In this document: piece after piece, positions 26,784 through 36,014 of the stretch
Layout of the letters: the number at the start of each line of letters is the position of its first letter
How positions within the stretch are numbered: position 1 is the first letter of the stretch
From: Catenuloplanes niger
GTDB taxonomy: Bacteria; Actinomycetota; Actinomycetes; Mycobacteriales; Micromonosporaceae
Assembly: GCF_031458255.1 (NCBI RefSeq)
Contig: NZ_JAVDYC010000001.1
Coordinates: forward strand, 7,015,001 to 7,079,000
Length of the DNA: 64,000 nucleotides
Reading direction: 5' to 3'
Position numbers and translations under genes: made by a program
The notes under the pieces: model-generated
The model's database searches: none
Told to the model about the DNA's origin: nothing
What the model saw: only the letters and a program-made list of their open reading frames with translations

Positions 26784-28565
26784 CTACTCGGGGGAGTGGT
26801 CCGACGAGTACGGCGTCGTGACGCCCGCGTACGCGACGTGCATGATCATGCCGTTCGCGCCGTGCTCGAAGTTGTGGCAGTGGTCCATCCAGATGCCCGG
26901 GTTCGTCGCGGCGAACTCGATCTCGTACAGCTCGCCGGAGCCGACGTTGAGCGTGTCGGTCCACCACGGGCTGCCGGTGACCGGCACGCCGTTGCGGGTG
27001 AGCACCCGCACCCGGTGCCCGTGCAGGTGGAACGGGTGGTCGATGATGCTCCGGCTGGCGATCCGGACCTTCACCCGGTCGCCGCGGTTCACCTCCAGCG
27101 TCGGCACCGCCGGGTAGAGGCGCCCGTTGATCGAGCTGCTCACCCAGCCGAACGTGCCCTGGCTGAACCCGAACCCGTCGTCCAGCCGCAGGTCGAACGT
27201 GCGCTGGTGGGTGACCGCGGCCGGTGCGGCGCCCGCGCCGTAGGACAGCCGGTCGAAGGCCTGCCCGCCGCCCGCGGTCACCGGCGCGGCGGTCCCGGCC
27301 GGGTCGAGCGTCAGCGAGGCGTCGCCGGACCCGGCCGTCACCGCGCCGTCCGGCATGGTGAACGCGACGTCGTAGCGGCCACCGGCCGCGAGCGGCAGCT
27401 CCGTGCCGGACGCGAGCGGCGTGGCACCCTCGACCGGGTTGCCGTCGTGCGCCGCGACCGTGAACGGCACCCCGGAGACCCGGACCGCCTGCGGTTCCCG
27501 TGAGCTGTTCACCAGGCGCAGCAGCACCTCCCGGCCGGCCGGCACGGCCTGGTGCGCGGGCCGGTCGTCGCGGTCCAGCGCCACCGCCTCACCGCCGGGC
27601 CAGACGTGCGTGAAGACGGTCCGCTCGAACCGGTCCGTCGCCGGGGCGTCCGTGACTATCAGCGCGCCGAACAGTCCCTTCTGGACGTTCTCCGAACCGT
27701 CCCGGTGCGTGTGGTACCAGTAGCTGCCCGCCCGGGTCGGCACGAAGCGGTAGACGTGCCGCCCGCCCGGCATGACCGCGTCCTGGGTCACGCCCGGCAC
27801 GCCGTCCTCCGCGTTCGGCACGTCGACGCCGTGCCAGTGCAGCGTGACGCCCTCGGCGACGTCCGTGTTGATCAGCGTCACCTCGACCAGCCGGCCGGTG
27901 GCCACCCGCAGTTCCGGTCCCGGCGCGGTGCCGTTGAAGGTCAGTCCCGGCACGGTACGGCCGGAGGCGAGCGTGACCGGGCCGCGCGCCGCGGTCATCG
28001 TGAACCGCACGTCCGGCTCCCGGTCCCGCGGCCCGGTCAGCTGATCCACGCGCACCTGCCCGTCGCCGTGCCGGTGCGCGTCCGCGGCCGCGCTGTTGGC
28101 CCGCTCCGTGACCACCAGCGTGATCGCGGGGATCACCAGCGCGAACACGGCCAGCCACGGCATCGTCGCCAGGCGCGAGCCGGACCCGCGCCAGCGGTCG
28201 ATCATCGCGGACAGGCCGGCGACCGCGGCCAGCGCGGTCAGCGACCCGGTCACCACGAACGCGGCATCCCCGGGCCCGAACGGCACGAGCAGCCACCAGA
28301 CCGACAGCAGCGCACCGGCCGCGGCGACGTGCGTGGCGATCCGGCCGGGCCGCCACACCGCCCAGGCCAGCGGCAGCACCGCCAGCGGGATCTGCGAGAT
28401 CAGGCGGGAGTCGGCGAGCAGCAGGCCACCGGTGGCCAGCAGCCCGGCGACGGCCGCGCGGGCGGCCACCAGCGCGGCGAGGACGTGGAGCCGACGGCGT
28501 GCCCGCCGGACGCCGGCGACCGGCGCGGCGACCAGGACCAGCGTGGCGAGGACCAGATCGGTCAT
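26784..28565 (-). CDS. Membrane-anchored multicopper oxidase
   Basis: 593 aa from MTDLVLATLV. The first 180 residues contain about five hydrophobic helices, an unusual membrane head for this family. The cupredoxin part then carries all four copper-binding motifs: HWHG, YHTHRDG, HPFHLHGH and HCHNFEHGANGM. Type 1, 2 and 3 copper sites therefore look complete, and the enzyme should oxidise a substrate while reducing oxygen to water outside the membrane. The His/Asp-containing segment ADAHRHGDGQ follows the last helix. Possible roles are copper or manganese oxidation or phenol oxidation; the substrate is not evident. An XRE/MmyB regulator gene lies upstream on the same strand. Confidence 0.92.
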   Translation of the reverse strand: MTDLVLATLVLVAAPVAGVRRARRRLHVLAALVAARAAVAGLLATGGLLLADSRLISQIPLAVLPLAWAVWRPGRIATHVAAAGALLSVWWLLVPFGPGDAAFVVTGSLTALAAVAGLSAMIDRWRGSGSRLATMPWLAVFALVIPAITLVVTERANSAAADAHRHGDGQVRVDQLTGPRDREPDVRFTMTAARGPVTLASGRTVPGLTFNGTAPGPELRVATGRLVEVTLINTDVAEGVTLHWHGVDVPNAEDGVPGVTQDAVMPGGRHVYRFVPTRAGSYWYHTHRDGSENVQKGLFGALIVTDAPATDRFERTVFTHVWPGGEAVALDRDDRPAHQAVPAGREVLLRLVNSSREPQAVRVSGVPFTVAAHDGNPVEGATPLASGTELPLAAGGRYDVAFTMPDGAVTAGSGDASLTLDPAGTAAPVTAGGGQAFDRLSYGAGAAPAAVTHQRTFDLRLDDGFGFSQGTFGWVSSSINGRLYPAVPTLEVNRGDRVKVRIASRSIIDHPFHLHGHRVRVLTRNGVPVTGSPWWTDTLNVGSGELYEIEFAATNPGIWMDHCHNFEHGANGMIMHVAYAGVTTPYSSDHSPE

Positions 28566-28632
28566 GATGAGGATTCCGTACACCGCACCACGGTCGCGCC
28601 CGGCGCGCCCCGCCCGCCTCGGCAACCGCTGC

Positions 28633-29418
28633 CTAACCCGCGGAGTACACCGCGACCCGCAGGTCGCCCGGGTTGAGCGTCAGCACGTCCAGGTCCAGGT
28701 AGAGGTCGCCGCGCACCGGGCTCGGCACGCGCAGCCGGTCCGCGTGGCCACCGGGGACCGGCGGCGCGTCCCACAGCAGGGCGAAGTCCGGGCTCAGCGC
28801 ACGCAGATCGGTGACCATCGAGGTCAGTTCCGTGTCGGCCGGGTAGCGGTGCGCCGCGTCGCGCAGCTCGGCCACGACGGTGGCGCGGAAGCCGGCCAGG
28901 CGCTCCGGGACCTGGAACACCGACGGTCCGGCCTCGGTGAACGCGCGCCAGACCACGTTCCGGCCGCGGCCCGGCGTGTCCGGGATCGTGCACACGTCGG
29001 TGTGCCAGAGCTTGTTCGCGGCCAGCACCGTCCAGGTCGCGTCGCAGATACAGACCGCGACCTCGGTCAGCCGGTCCAGCATGCGGCGGGCCGTCTCGGT
29101 GACCTGCCGCGGGACCAGGCCGTCCGGTTCCGGCGCCGCGGCGAACCCGGCCAGCGCGCGCAGCCGGGCGTGCTCGTCCGCGCCGAGCCGCAGCGCGCGG
29201 GCGAGCGCGTCGACCACGCCGGGTGACGGGCGCCGCCGGCCCTGCTCCAGCCGCTTCAGATGCTCCTCGGAGACGCCCGCGAGCCCGGCCAGCTCGTCCC
29301 GGCGCAGGCCGGGCACGCGCCGCACCGCGGGCAGGGAGGCCGGCACACCGGCCTCACCCGGAGTGAGCCGATGCCGGAGGGTCCGCAGCGCGGTCCCGAA
29401 GTCGTCGTCCCGCCACAC
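28633..29418 (-). CDS. XRE/MmyB-type transcriptional regulator
   Basis: 261 aa. The N-terminal helix-turn-helix (about 35-75) has PGLRRDELAGLAGVSEEHLKRLEQG, typical of this family. The C-terminal MmyB-like ligand-binding domain (about 105-260) has VAVCICDATWTVLAANKLW and LLWDAPPV, with a PAS-like fold known from the family to bind small hydrophobic molecules. It lies 67 nt upstream of the oxidase gene on the same strand and may control it. No operator is apparent. Confidence 0.88.
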   Translation of the reverse strand: MWRDDDFGTALRTLRHRLTPGEAGVPASLPAVRRVPGLRRDELAGLAGVSEEHLKRLEQGRRRPSPGVVDALARALRLGADEHARLRALAGFAAAPEPDGLVPRQVTETARRMLDRLTEVAVCICDATWTVLAANKLWHTDVCTIPDTPGRGRNVVWRAFTEAGPSVFQVPERLAGFRATVVAELRDAAHRYPADTELTSMVTDLRALSPDFALLWDAPPVPGGHADRLRVPSPVRGDLYLDLDVLTLNPGDLRVAVYSAG

Positions 29419-29483
29419 GCGCCCATTCTGACAGGCGCGGCCGGGAGCCCGCCGGTGGCGAGACGTCCCGGCCGCGGCGTGCG

Positions 29484-29870
29484 TCAGTCGCGGGCGAGCC
29501 GGGGGCCGCCCGGGACCGCGGCACCGGCGGCGTCGACCGGCTCCATGTAGAAGCGCGACCGGCGGATCAGGCCGTCACGTACCGTGATGATAATGACACC
29601 ACGCAGGTCCTGCCCCGCCGCCTTGGTGTAGTGCCACTCGCCCCACACCTCGTCGCCGACCTCGACCGCGTTCGTCATCGCGACCGTGATGTCCGGCGAC
29701 GTCTTGAAGATCATCTCCCAGTTCTGCCGCACCCGGGCCGGGCCGTGCACGTCCCGGGCCGGATGGGCCGGCCACTCACCCACGAAGTCCGGGCCGAAGC
29801 AGGCCTCCACCGCGTCGAGATCGTGACCGTTCAGCGCGCCGATCAGGCGCTGCACCACAGCGTTGCTCAT
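29484..29870 (-). CDS. SnoaL-like/NTF2-fold protein
   Basis: 128 aa. The sequence begins MSNAVVQRLIGALNGHDLDAVEACFGPDFVGE, the typical opening of SnoaL-like polyketide cyclase or ketosteroid-isomerase-like proteins, and continues with REN-type spacing (ARVRQNWEMIFKTSPDI) and WGEWHYTKA. The ATG at 29870 is preferred over longer in-frame starts, which would run into the intergenic region. It stands alone, divergent from the sigma factor gene. Substrate unknown. Confidence 0.85.
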   Translation of the reverse strand: MSNAVVQRLIGALNGHDLDAVEACFGPDFVGEWPAHPARDVHGPARVRQNWEMIFKTSPDITVAMTNAVEVGDEVWGEWHYTKAAGQDLRGVIIITVRDGLIRRSRFYMEPVDAAGAAVPGGPRLARD

Positions 29871-30003
29871 GGCATCGACGCTAACCGGGTGCGCGCGGCC
29901 CGGCCGGGGCCAGGATGTACCACCCAAAAAGATCGCCGCGGGACGCAACCTCCACCCCGGGTCGGCCTTCAGAAGGGATGACGGCGTCCACGGACGGAGC
30001 GAG

Positions 30004-30522
30004 ATGCAAGCCGAGTTGGAACAGCAGTACGTGGAATACGTGCGGAGCCGGCTCACCCGGCTGCGACGGTCTGCCTACCTGCTGTGCGGCGACTGGCACC
30101 GGGCCGACGACATCGTGCAGGCCACGCTCACCGCCGTCTACCTGAACTGGAAGCACGCGTCCCGGGTCGGCAACCTCGACGGGTACGTGCACCGCGCCCT
30201 GGTCCGCCGCTACCTGGACGAGCGCCGGCTGCTGTGGTCCCGCGTGCGGCTCGGCGAGATACCGGAGCACGCGGCGACCGTCGCGGGCGCCGACGACCAC
30301 GTGGGTGAGCGCGACGAACTGGCGGCCGCGCTGCAGGCGCTGCCGAAGGGGCAGCGGGCCGCGATCGTGCTCCGCCACATCGAAGGACTGTCGGTCGAGG
30401 AGACGGCGCACGCGCTCGGCTGCTCGACGAGCAACGTGAAGAGCCAGTGTTCGCGCGGCCTGGCGTCGCTGCGGGCCCGGCTGAGCGAATGGGACGCGGT
30501 CGGATCGGGAGGCCGGGCATGA
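30004..30522 (+). CDS. SigE-family ECF-like RNA polymerase sigma factor
   Basis: 172 aa. Region 2 is RSAYLLCGDWHRADDIVQATL (residues about 23-43); region 4 has LPKGQRAAIVLRHIEGLSVEETAHALGCSTSNVKSQCSRGL. The ATG at 30004 follows GGAGCGAG. The stop overlaps the ATG of the next gene (ATGA), a coupling typical of sigma and anti-sigma pairs. No GAACC-N16-CGTC motif stands before it, so nothing here shows that it drives the giant genes, though it is the only sigma factor in the window. Confidence 0.92.
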   Translation: MQAELEQQYVEYVRSRLTRLRRSAYLLCGDWHRADDIVQATLTAVYLNWKHASRVGNLDGYVHRALVRRYLDERRLLWSRVRLGEIPEHAATVAGADDHVGERDELAAALQALPKGQRAAIVLRHIEGLSVEETAHALGCSTSNVKSQCSRGLASLRARLSEWDAVGSGGRA

Positions 30523-31649
30523 CCCTGGAGGAGCAACTGCGGGCCCGGGCGGAGGCGCTGCCGGTGCCGCCCACGGCGCTGACCACGCAGCGCCTGGTCG
30601 AGGCGGGCCGCCGGGCACGCCGCCGCCGGACCGCGTGGACCGCGGGCGGGACCGCGCTGGTCGTCGTCGGCGCGCTGGCCGCCGCGCCCGCGCTGATCCC
30701 CGCCGCGATTCGGACTCCGGCGGGGACGGCACCGGCCGCGTCCGCGGCGCCGACCTGCACGAGGACGCCGCTGCCGGTGCCGGACGGCGTGACCGACGCG
30801 ACACCGGACGCGGTGGACCCGACCGGACGGTACGTCGCCGGTTCGTACTTCGGCGCGGCCGTCGACCCCCGGGCGGCGGGCCCGGACGCCAAGCCGGCGC
30901 TGTGGACCGACGGCCGGCCCGCGCCGTTGCCACCGGGCCCCGGCCGCACGACCCGGCTCACCGGCGTCAACGCGGCCGGGGTCGCGGTCGGTGTCTCCGA
31001 CACCGCTGCCGGGACCGTGGTGCTGCGCTACACCGGCGGCGTGCCGGCCGAGCTCGGCGTCCCGGACGGCACCTGGTTGTTCGACACGGCGCCCCTGATC
31101 AACGCGGCCGGTGACATCGTCGCGTCGGCCGACGCCGGCACGGTGCTCTGGAAGGCCGGATCACCGACCCCGGTCGTGCTGCCGGTGCCGCACGGCTTCT
31201 CGGCGGACGCGTTCACCGACGCCGGCACGGTCCTCGGCGTCGTCGACGGCGACGCCCCGTCGTCCGCCACCGCGGTGTCCTGGAGCGAGGCGGACGGCGT
31301 GCGGGCACTGTCCGGACCGGACGGCCGGACCGTCGAGCAGATCACCGGCGCGCGCGGCGACTGGGTGAGCGGCCGGCTGGCACCGGCCGCCACCGGCGCG
31401 GTCTGGAACCGCCGCACCGGCGAACTGTTCGACCTGGGGGTGTCCTCGTCGTACGCCGTCAACGCCCGTGGCTGGGCCGCGTCCGGGTCCGCGCTGATCA
31501 GCGGCGGCGTGAGCGTGTCGCTGGCGTACGAACCCGCATCGGTCGTCACCCTCACGGACATCTCCGACAGCGGCCTGGTCGTCGGCTACGCCGGACAGCC
31601 CGGCGGCAAGGGCCCACGGACGCCCGTCGCCTGGACATGCGCGGACTGA
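30519..31649 (+). CDS. Membrane protein with extracytoplasmic repeat domain, putative anti-sigma factor
   Basis: 376 aa. A short cytoplasmic head (about 1-43, MTLEEQLRARAEALPVPP then RRARRRR) is followed by one membrane helix (about 44-65) and a long outer part built of repeating beta segments with NAAGVAVGVS, INAAGDIVAS and DAGTVLGVV, resembling HAF-type propeller repeats. The head has no recognisable zinc anti-sigma motif. Translational coupling to the sigma gene supports a role as its membrane-bound regulator, which is inference. Confidence 0.8.
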   Translation: MTLEEQLRARAEALPVPPTALTTQRLVEAGRRARRRRTAWTAGGTALVVVGALAAAPALIPAAIRTPAGTAPAASAAPTCTRTPLPVPDGVTDATPDAVDPTGRYVAGSYFGAAVDPRAAGPDAKPALWTDGRPAPLPPGPGRTTRLTGVNAAGVAVGVSDTAAGTVVLRYTGGVPAELGVPDGTWLFDTAPLINAAGDIVASADAGTVLWKAGSPTPVVLPVPHGFSADAFTDAGTVLGVVDGDAPSSATAVSWSEADGVRALSGPDGRTVEQITGARGDWVSGRLAPAATGAVWNRRTGELFDLGVSSSYAVNARGWAASGSALISGGVSVSLAYEPASVVTLTDISDSGLVVGYAGQPGGKGPRTPVAWTCAD

Positions 31650-31728
31650 GCGGGCGCCTCCGGCCGGCAGTCCGCGACAGCCACCCGGCGCCGCTCGACG
31701 GTGCATCGTCGCGCACGGAAGTGATCAA

Positions 31729-31950
31729 GTGACCGAGAAGAGTATCCGGATCCCGCTCGCCGTGCTCGCGGCGGTCATCATGGCCGTGGCCGCCTACGGC
31801 GCGCTTCGGTTCGCGGAGTCGAACTGCGCCGACCTGACGAGATCGGGTGTCGCGGAAGCGCGGTGGGACGGGCCCCTCGAGGGCTGCCGGGTGCGGATGG
31901 ACGGGGAGTGGGTCCCGTACAGCCGGTGGGCGGAGATCCGCGGCGAGTGA
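31729..31950 (+). CDS. Small single-pass membrane protein
   Basis: 73 aa with GTG start. Residues 8-27 form one hydrophobic helix (PLAVLAAVIMAVAAYGAL). The outer part contains two Cys (SNCADL, LEGCRVR) about 20 residues apart that could pair, and Trp-rich MDGEWVPYSRWAEIRGE. It ends four bases before the convergent MerR gene. Not recognised. Confidence 0.55.
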   Translation: MTEKSIRIPLAVLAAVIMAVAAYGALRFAESNCADLTRSGVAEARWDGPLEGCRVRMDGEWVPYSRWAEIRGE

Positions 31951-31954
31951 GGGC

Positions 31955-32698
31955 TCACGGTTCGTCCCCGCGGTCGAGGCGCAGCAGCTCGTGCGCGAGC
32001 AGGCTGGCCCGGGCGAGCACGTCGATCTGCGCGGCGTTGTAGAGCGAGGTCACCGCGTCGATGAAGGTCTGCCGGGTGGCCTGCTCGGTCCCGGTCAGCC
32101 GCGCGCCCGGGTCGCTCAGCCACGGGTAGTCGGCCAGGTTCCGGGCGATCATCGGTGCCACCTGCTCGGCGAGCCGCTGCCGGGTGGCCTCGTCCGCGTC
32201 CGCGGGGAGCGTGTCCAGCTCCGTGGCGACCGGGCCCATGTCCTCCTCCGCCATCCGCTGCAGGTCCTTCATGGCGTCGTCGTCGTACAGCCGGGTGTAG
32301 ACGTGGATGAGCGAGGTGTCGGCCGCGGACAGGCGCGGCGCGGCGGACTCGAAACCCGCCGGGGTGTCGGCCGGCACGCCGTCGCGCAGGACGACGGCGA
32401 TGTCGTCGCGGGCCTTCTGCAGGCGCGCGATCTCGGCCTCGAGCTGCGCGTCGACCTGCCGCAGCACCTCCGGCGGGACGTCACCGTTCGACCTGGCCGC
32501 GCCGATCTCGGACAGCGGCACCCCCAGCTCCACCAGGCGCCGGATGCGCAGCAGGCAGACCAGATGCGGTACGCCGTACTGCTTGTACCCGTTGGACCGG
32601 CGTTCCGGATCGTCGAGCAGACCCAGCCGGTGGTAGTGCCGGACGGTGTTCACCGTGGTGCCGGCGAGCTCGGCGAGTTCCCGGGTGCTCCAGGCCAC
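31955..32698 (-). CDS. MerR-family transcriptional regulator
   Basis: 247 aa from a GTG (VAWSTRELAELAG) preceded by AAGGGGG. The N-terminal winged helix has TTVNTVRHYHRLGLLDDPERRSNGYKQY, then a helical dimerisation segment (VDAQLEAEIARLQKARDDI). The C-terminal 130 residues are helical and of unknown ligand. It is divergent from the antiporter gene (32888), so it may regulate that gene. Confidence 0.88.
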   Translation of the reverse strand: MAWSTRELAELAGTTVNTVRHYHRLGLLDDPERRSNGYKQYGVPHLVCLLRIRRLVELGVPLSEIGAARSNGDVPPEVLRQVDAQLEAEIARLQKARDDIAVVLRDGVPADTPAGFESAAPRLSAADTSLIHVYTRLYDDDAMKDLQRMAEEDMGPVATELDTLPADADEATRQRLAEQVAPMIARNLADYPWLSDPGARLTGTEQATRQTFIDAVTSLYNAAQIDVLARASLLAHELLRLDRGDEP

Positions 32699-32887
32699 GT
32701 CGGCCCCCTTCAGGATCGCACCGGCCACGGCCGGCGGCTGGAGGCCCAAGCGTATGCGCGGCCGGGGCACCGGCAGCACCCCGGCCCGACGGGGGCGACA
32801 CCCTGTGGCCGGAACAGGGTCAAGTCCGCGGCGGGTGTGAGGAAGCGGACCCGGTCCCGGCTGGACGCACTGCCTAAGCTGTCGGCC

Positions 32888-34459
32888 ATGGAAGGGATCG
32901 TGGACACGGTCGTACTGATCGTGATCGCCGTGACGGGGGCCGCGCTGGCGCGCCGGCTCGGGTTCGTCGCGCCGTTGGTGCTCCTGGTGGCCGGCCTCGG
33001 CCTGTCGTTCGTGCCGGGGGTGCCGGTGGTGCACGTCGAACCGGAGCTGGTGCTGGTCGGCATCCTGCCGCCGCTGCTGTACGTGGCGGCGTTGCAGACC
33101 TCGGTCCCGGCCTTCCGCCGGGCGCTGCGGCCGATCATGCTGCTCGCCGTCGGCCTGGTCGTCTTCACCGCGCTGATCACCGGCTTCCTGCTGCACCTGC
33201 TGCTGCCGCAGGTGCCGCTGGCCGCCTGCGTCGCGCTCGGCGCCGTGGTCGCCCCGCCGGACGCGGTGTCGGCGACCGCGATCGCCCGCCGGATCGGCCT
33301 GCCCCGCCGGATCATCACGCTGCTCGAGGGCGAGAGCCTGCTCAACGACGCGACCGCGCTGGTCATGGTGCGGATCGCCGGTGCCGCGCTGACCGGCACC
33401 GCGGTCGGCTTCTGGGAGATCGGCCGGGACGTGGTGGTGATCGCCGGCGGCGGCCTGGCGCTCGGCTTCGCGGCGGCGTTCCTGGCCGCCCGGCTGCACC
33501 GGTGGATCGAGGATCCGCTGCTGGACGACGCGCTGTCGCTGCTCACCCCGTTCGTCGTGGTGGTCGTGGCCGAGAAGCTGCACACCTCCAGCGTGGTCGC
33601 GGTCGTGGTGGCCGGCCTCTACCTGGGCCACCGCAGCCCGCAGCTGCTGTCGCCGACCTCCCGGCTGCAGATGGACGCGGTCTGGCGTCTGATCACCTTC
33701 CTGCTCGAAGGCGTGGTGTTCCTGCTGGTCGGCCTGCAACTGCGGGACCTGGTCGCGGACCTGGAGACCGGCCTTGTCACCACGGTGCAGGCGACCGCGC
33801 TGGTGCTCGGCGCGATCGTGGTGCTCCGGTTCGTCTGGATGTACCCGGCGACGTACCTGGTGCGCCTGATCCCGCGGATCCGCGACCGGGAGGAACGCCC
33901 ACCGGTCGGCCAGCCGACCGTGGTCGCCTGGGCCGGCATGCGCGGCGTGGTCACGCTGGCCGCCGTGCTGACGCTCCCGGCGTCCGACGAGGTGCCCGGC
34001 GGCTACCCGCGGGACCTGTTCGTCTTCGTGGCCTTCGCGATCATCGTGCTGACCCTGCTGATCCAGGGCACCACGCTGCCGTGGCTGGCGAACCGCCTCG
34101 GCGTACGCGAGGACACCGGCACCGCGGACGCGCTGGCCGAGGCCGCCGTGCAGACCCGGGCCACCCGCGCCGCCCTGGACGCGCTGGAGCGGCAGGCCGG
34201 CGACGCACCCGCCTCGGTGGTGGAACGGCTCCGCGCGATGGCCGAGCACCGCGACCACGGCGCGTGGGAACGGCTGGGCCGACAGGACCGGGAAACGCCG
34301 TCCGCGGCCTACCGCCGGCTCCGGCACGACATGATCGTGGCGGAACGGGAGGTGTTCCGGACCGCCCGCGACGAGGGCCGGATCCCGGACGAGGTGCTCA
34401 CCCGGGCCCAGCGCGACCTGGACCTGGAGGAGTCCCAGCTGCACCGGGCCGAGGACTGA
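32888..34459 (+). CDS. CPA1-type sodium/proton antiporter
   Basis: 523 aa with about twelve membrane helices over the first 410 residues. Family motifs are visible: PPDAVSATAIARRIGLP and EGESLLNDATALV (ion-binding Asp in the NDA triplet), and WAGMRGVVTLAAVLTLP. The cytoplasmic tail (about 415-523) is charged and helical (RATRAALDALERQAGD). It probably exchanges Na+ or K+ for H+. Its 3' end is partly duplicated at 38253-38313. Confidence 0.93.
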   Translation: MEGIVDTVVLIVIAVTGAALARRLGFVAPLVLLVAGLGLSFVPGVPVVHVEPELVLVGILPPLLYVAALQTSVPAFRRALRPIMLLAVGLVVFTALITGFLLHLLLPQVPLAACVALGAVVAPPDAVSATAIARRIGLPRRIITLLEGESLLNDATALVMVRIAGAALTGTAVGFWEIGRDVVVIAGGGLALGFAAAFLAARLHRWIEDPLLDDALSLLTPFVVVVVAEKLHTSSVVAVVVAGLYLGHRSPQLLSPTSRLQMDAVWRLITFLLEGVVFLLVGLQLRDLVADLETGLVTTVQATALVLGAIVVLRFVWMYPATYLVRLIPRIRDREERPPVGQPTVVAWAGMRGVVTLAAVLTLPASDEVPGGYPRDLFVFVAFAIIVLTLLIQGTTLPWLANRLGVREDTGTADALAEAAVQTRATRAALDALERQAGDAPASVVERLRAMAEHRDHGAWERLGRQDRETPSAAYRRLRHDMIVAEREVFRTARDEGRIPDEVLTRAQRDLDLEESQLHRAED

Positions 34460-34463
34460 CCCG
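34403..34463 (+). repeat. Left copy of 61-bp imperfect direct repeat
   Basis: The last 57 coding bases of the antiporter plus a few bases match 38253-38313 with six mismatches (core GACCTGGAGGAGTCCC, then GCACCGGGCCG). The pair brackets about 3.8 kb holding three genes. Confidence 0.85.
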
Positions 34464-34674
34464 GCTCGGGCCGACCGGGTGCGCGGCGGTTGTTCCCCGC
34501 ACGGTTCGCCGTCCGTCGCGCGCACGGTGGGCGGCTGCACCGCGTACTCCGATGATCGTCAGCAAATGGGTCGCCCGCCGGAAGTATGGCGGCAGATCCG
34601 TCCTCCAGGCTGGCATCCGTGACGGTTCGCCGACGCGGTACGGCGTTCCGATCATCCGATGAGGAGGATCAGAC

Positions 34675-35949
34675 TTGACCTACGTGCGAACGGTACTGGC
34701 GGCCACGACCTCACTCGCGCTGGCCACCGGCGGGGCGGCGGCCGGGGCCGCCGGTGTTCCCGACGGCCGCTGGGGGGTGGACTGCGCGTGGCCGGTCATG
34801 TCGACGCCGGAGCAGTTCAACGTCTTCTGGCCGGACACCAACGCCACCTACTGGGTGCAGCCCTACATCATCGGCGACGACACCACGGTCACGCTGCGCG
34901 GGACCTACCCGGACGTGCGGTACGCGAGCTTCGTCGTCTACGACGGGTTCGAGAACGGCGGTGGCTCGTTCCAGGCGAACGGCGTCGATTCGTGGATCAC
35001 GGACTACGAGATCGTGGCGGACGAGGGCAGCGTCAATCCGTTCGCCACGGCGGGCGAGCCCGGCGGTCACTTCACCGTGACGCTGTCCGACGATGCGCGG
35101 CCGGGCGACCGGAACACCATCCCGCTGTCCTCGGACGAGGCGGAGGCCGGCGACACCGGTCTGCTGATCTATCGCGTGTACGTTCCGGACGGCGGCGACG
35201 CCTCACAGGTGCCGCTGCCGAGCGTGACGATCACCGATGCGGGCTCGTCCACCACGCTGCCGGGATGCACGGCGCGTGGCGGGGTGCAGGATCTGCCGGC
35301 CGAGGTGCAGCAGTACCTGTCGCCCGGCGACGACCCGGCGGTCCGGTCGCGGGAACGGGCCGCGCAGGACGTGTCGTTCGAGCGGATCGACTACTCCAGC
35401 CTGCTGCCGAACCCCGACAGTGGCTACCTCATCTCCGAGTGGACCCCGAAGCGGGACGAGGTCATGGTCGTGCGTGGGAAGGCGCCGTCGCACATCGCGG
35501 GCCGGTCACCGGCACCCTGGCCGCGGGACGGCATCGACGTCCGCTACTGGTCGATGTGCTCCGGACTCACCGACTTCAAGCTGTCGACCGTCGTGAACGA
35601 GGACGCGGACGGCAACGCGCTCTACGGCTGCGCGTACGACGACGAGACCGCGCTGGACGCCGACGGCTTCTACACCTACGTCATCGGCCCGGAGAGCACG
35701 CGACCGCAGATCTCCGGCACGGACGGTCTCACCTTCCTGCCGACCTCGCAGCGGACGCCGCGCACGGAGCACGTCCTGATCATCCGCAACATGGTTCCGG
35801 TGGACGGCTTCGCGGAATCCATCCTGCAGGTGCCGTACGGGAGCGGCGCGGCCGCCGCGGCCGACATCATGGGCGACTACTACCCGGTGAGCGGCGTGTG
35901 CTCGATCAGCACGCTCACCGGGAACGGTGCCGAGGCCTGCCTGTCCTGA
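34675..35949 (+). CDS. Secreted protein of unknown function
   Basis: 424 aa from a TTG start placed 8 nt after a strong GAGGAGG site. A signal peptide is clear (MTYVRTVLAATTSLALATGGAAAGAAG). The mature part is acidic, with CAWPVMSTPEQFNVFWPDTNATYW near its start, a conserved-looking RYWSMCSGLTDFKLS (about 285-300), six or more Cys, and GYLISEWTPKRDEVMVVRG. It resembles DUF1214-type secreted proteins in parts, but I am not sure. A strong hairpin terminator follows, so it is a single transcript. Confidence 0.75.
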   Translation: MTYVRTVLAATTSLALATGGAAAGAAGVPDGRWGVDCAWPVMSTPEQFNVFWPDTNATYWVQPYIIGDDTTVTLRGTYPDVRYASFVVYDGFENGGGSFQANGVDSWITDYEIVADEGSVNPFATAGEPGGHFTVTLSDDARPGDRNTIPLSSDEAEAGDTGLLIYRVYVPDGGDASQVPLPSVTITDAGSSTTLPGCTARGGVQDLPAEVQQYLSPGDDPAVRSRERAAQDVSFERIDYSSLLPNPDSGYLISEWTPKRDEVMVVRGKAPSHIAGRSPAPWPRDGIDVRYWSMCSGLTDFKLSTVVNEDADGNALYGCAYDDETALDADGFYTYVIGPESTRPQISGTDGLTFLPTSQRTPRTEHVLIIRNMVPVDGFAESILQVPYGSGAAAAADIMGDYYPVSGVCSISTLTGNGAEACLS

Positions 35950-35956
35950 CGCCCGC

Positions 35957-35991
35957 GCGACGCCCGCCGGTCGCCGGCCGGCGGGCGTCGC
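35957..35991 (+). terminator. Strong hairpin terminator
   Basis: A perfect 14-bp stem GCGACGCCCGCCGG / CCGGCGGGCGTCGC with a 7-nt loop starts 7 nt after the stop of the secreted-protein gene. Confidence 0.85.
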
Positions 35992-36014
35992 CGTGCCCGA
36001 TCCTGGAGAACCTC

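Noticed and set aside
30004-30522. The SigE-type sigma factor as the regulator of the giant genes
   Set aside because: No motif of the regulon stands before it and it lies apart from the giants; SigE-type factors vary in specificity, so the link is unsupported.
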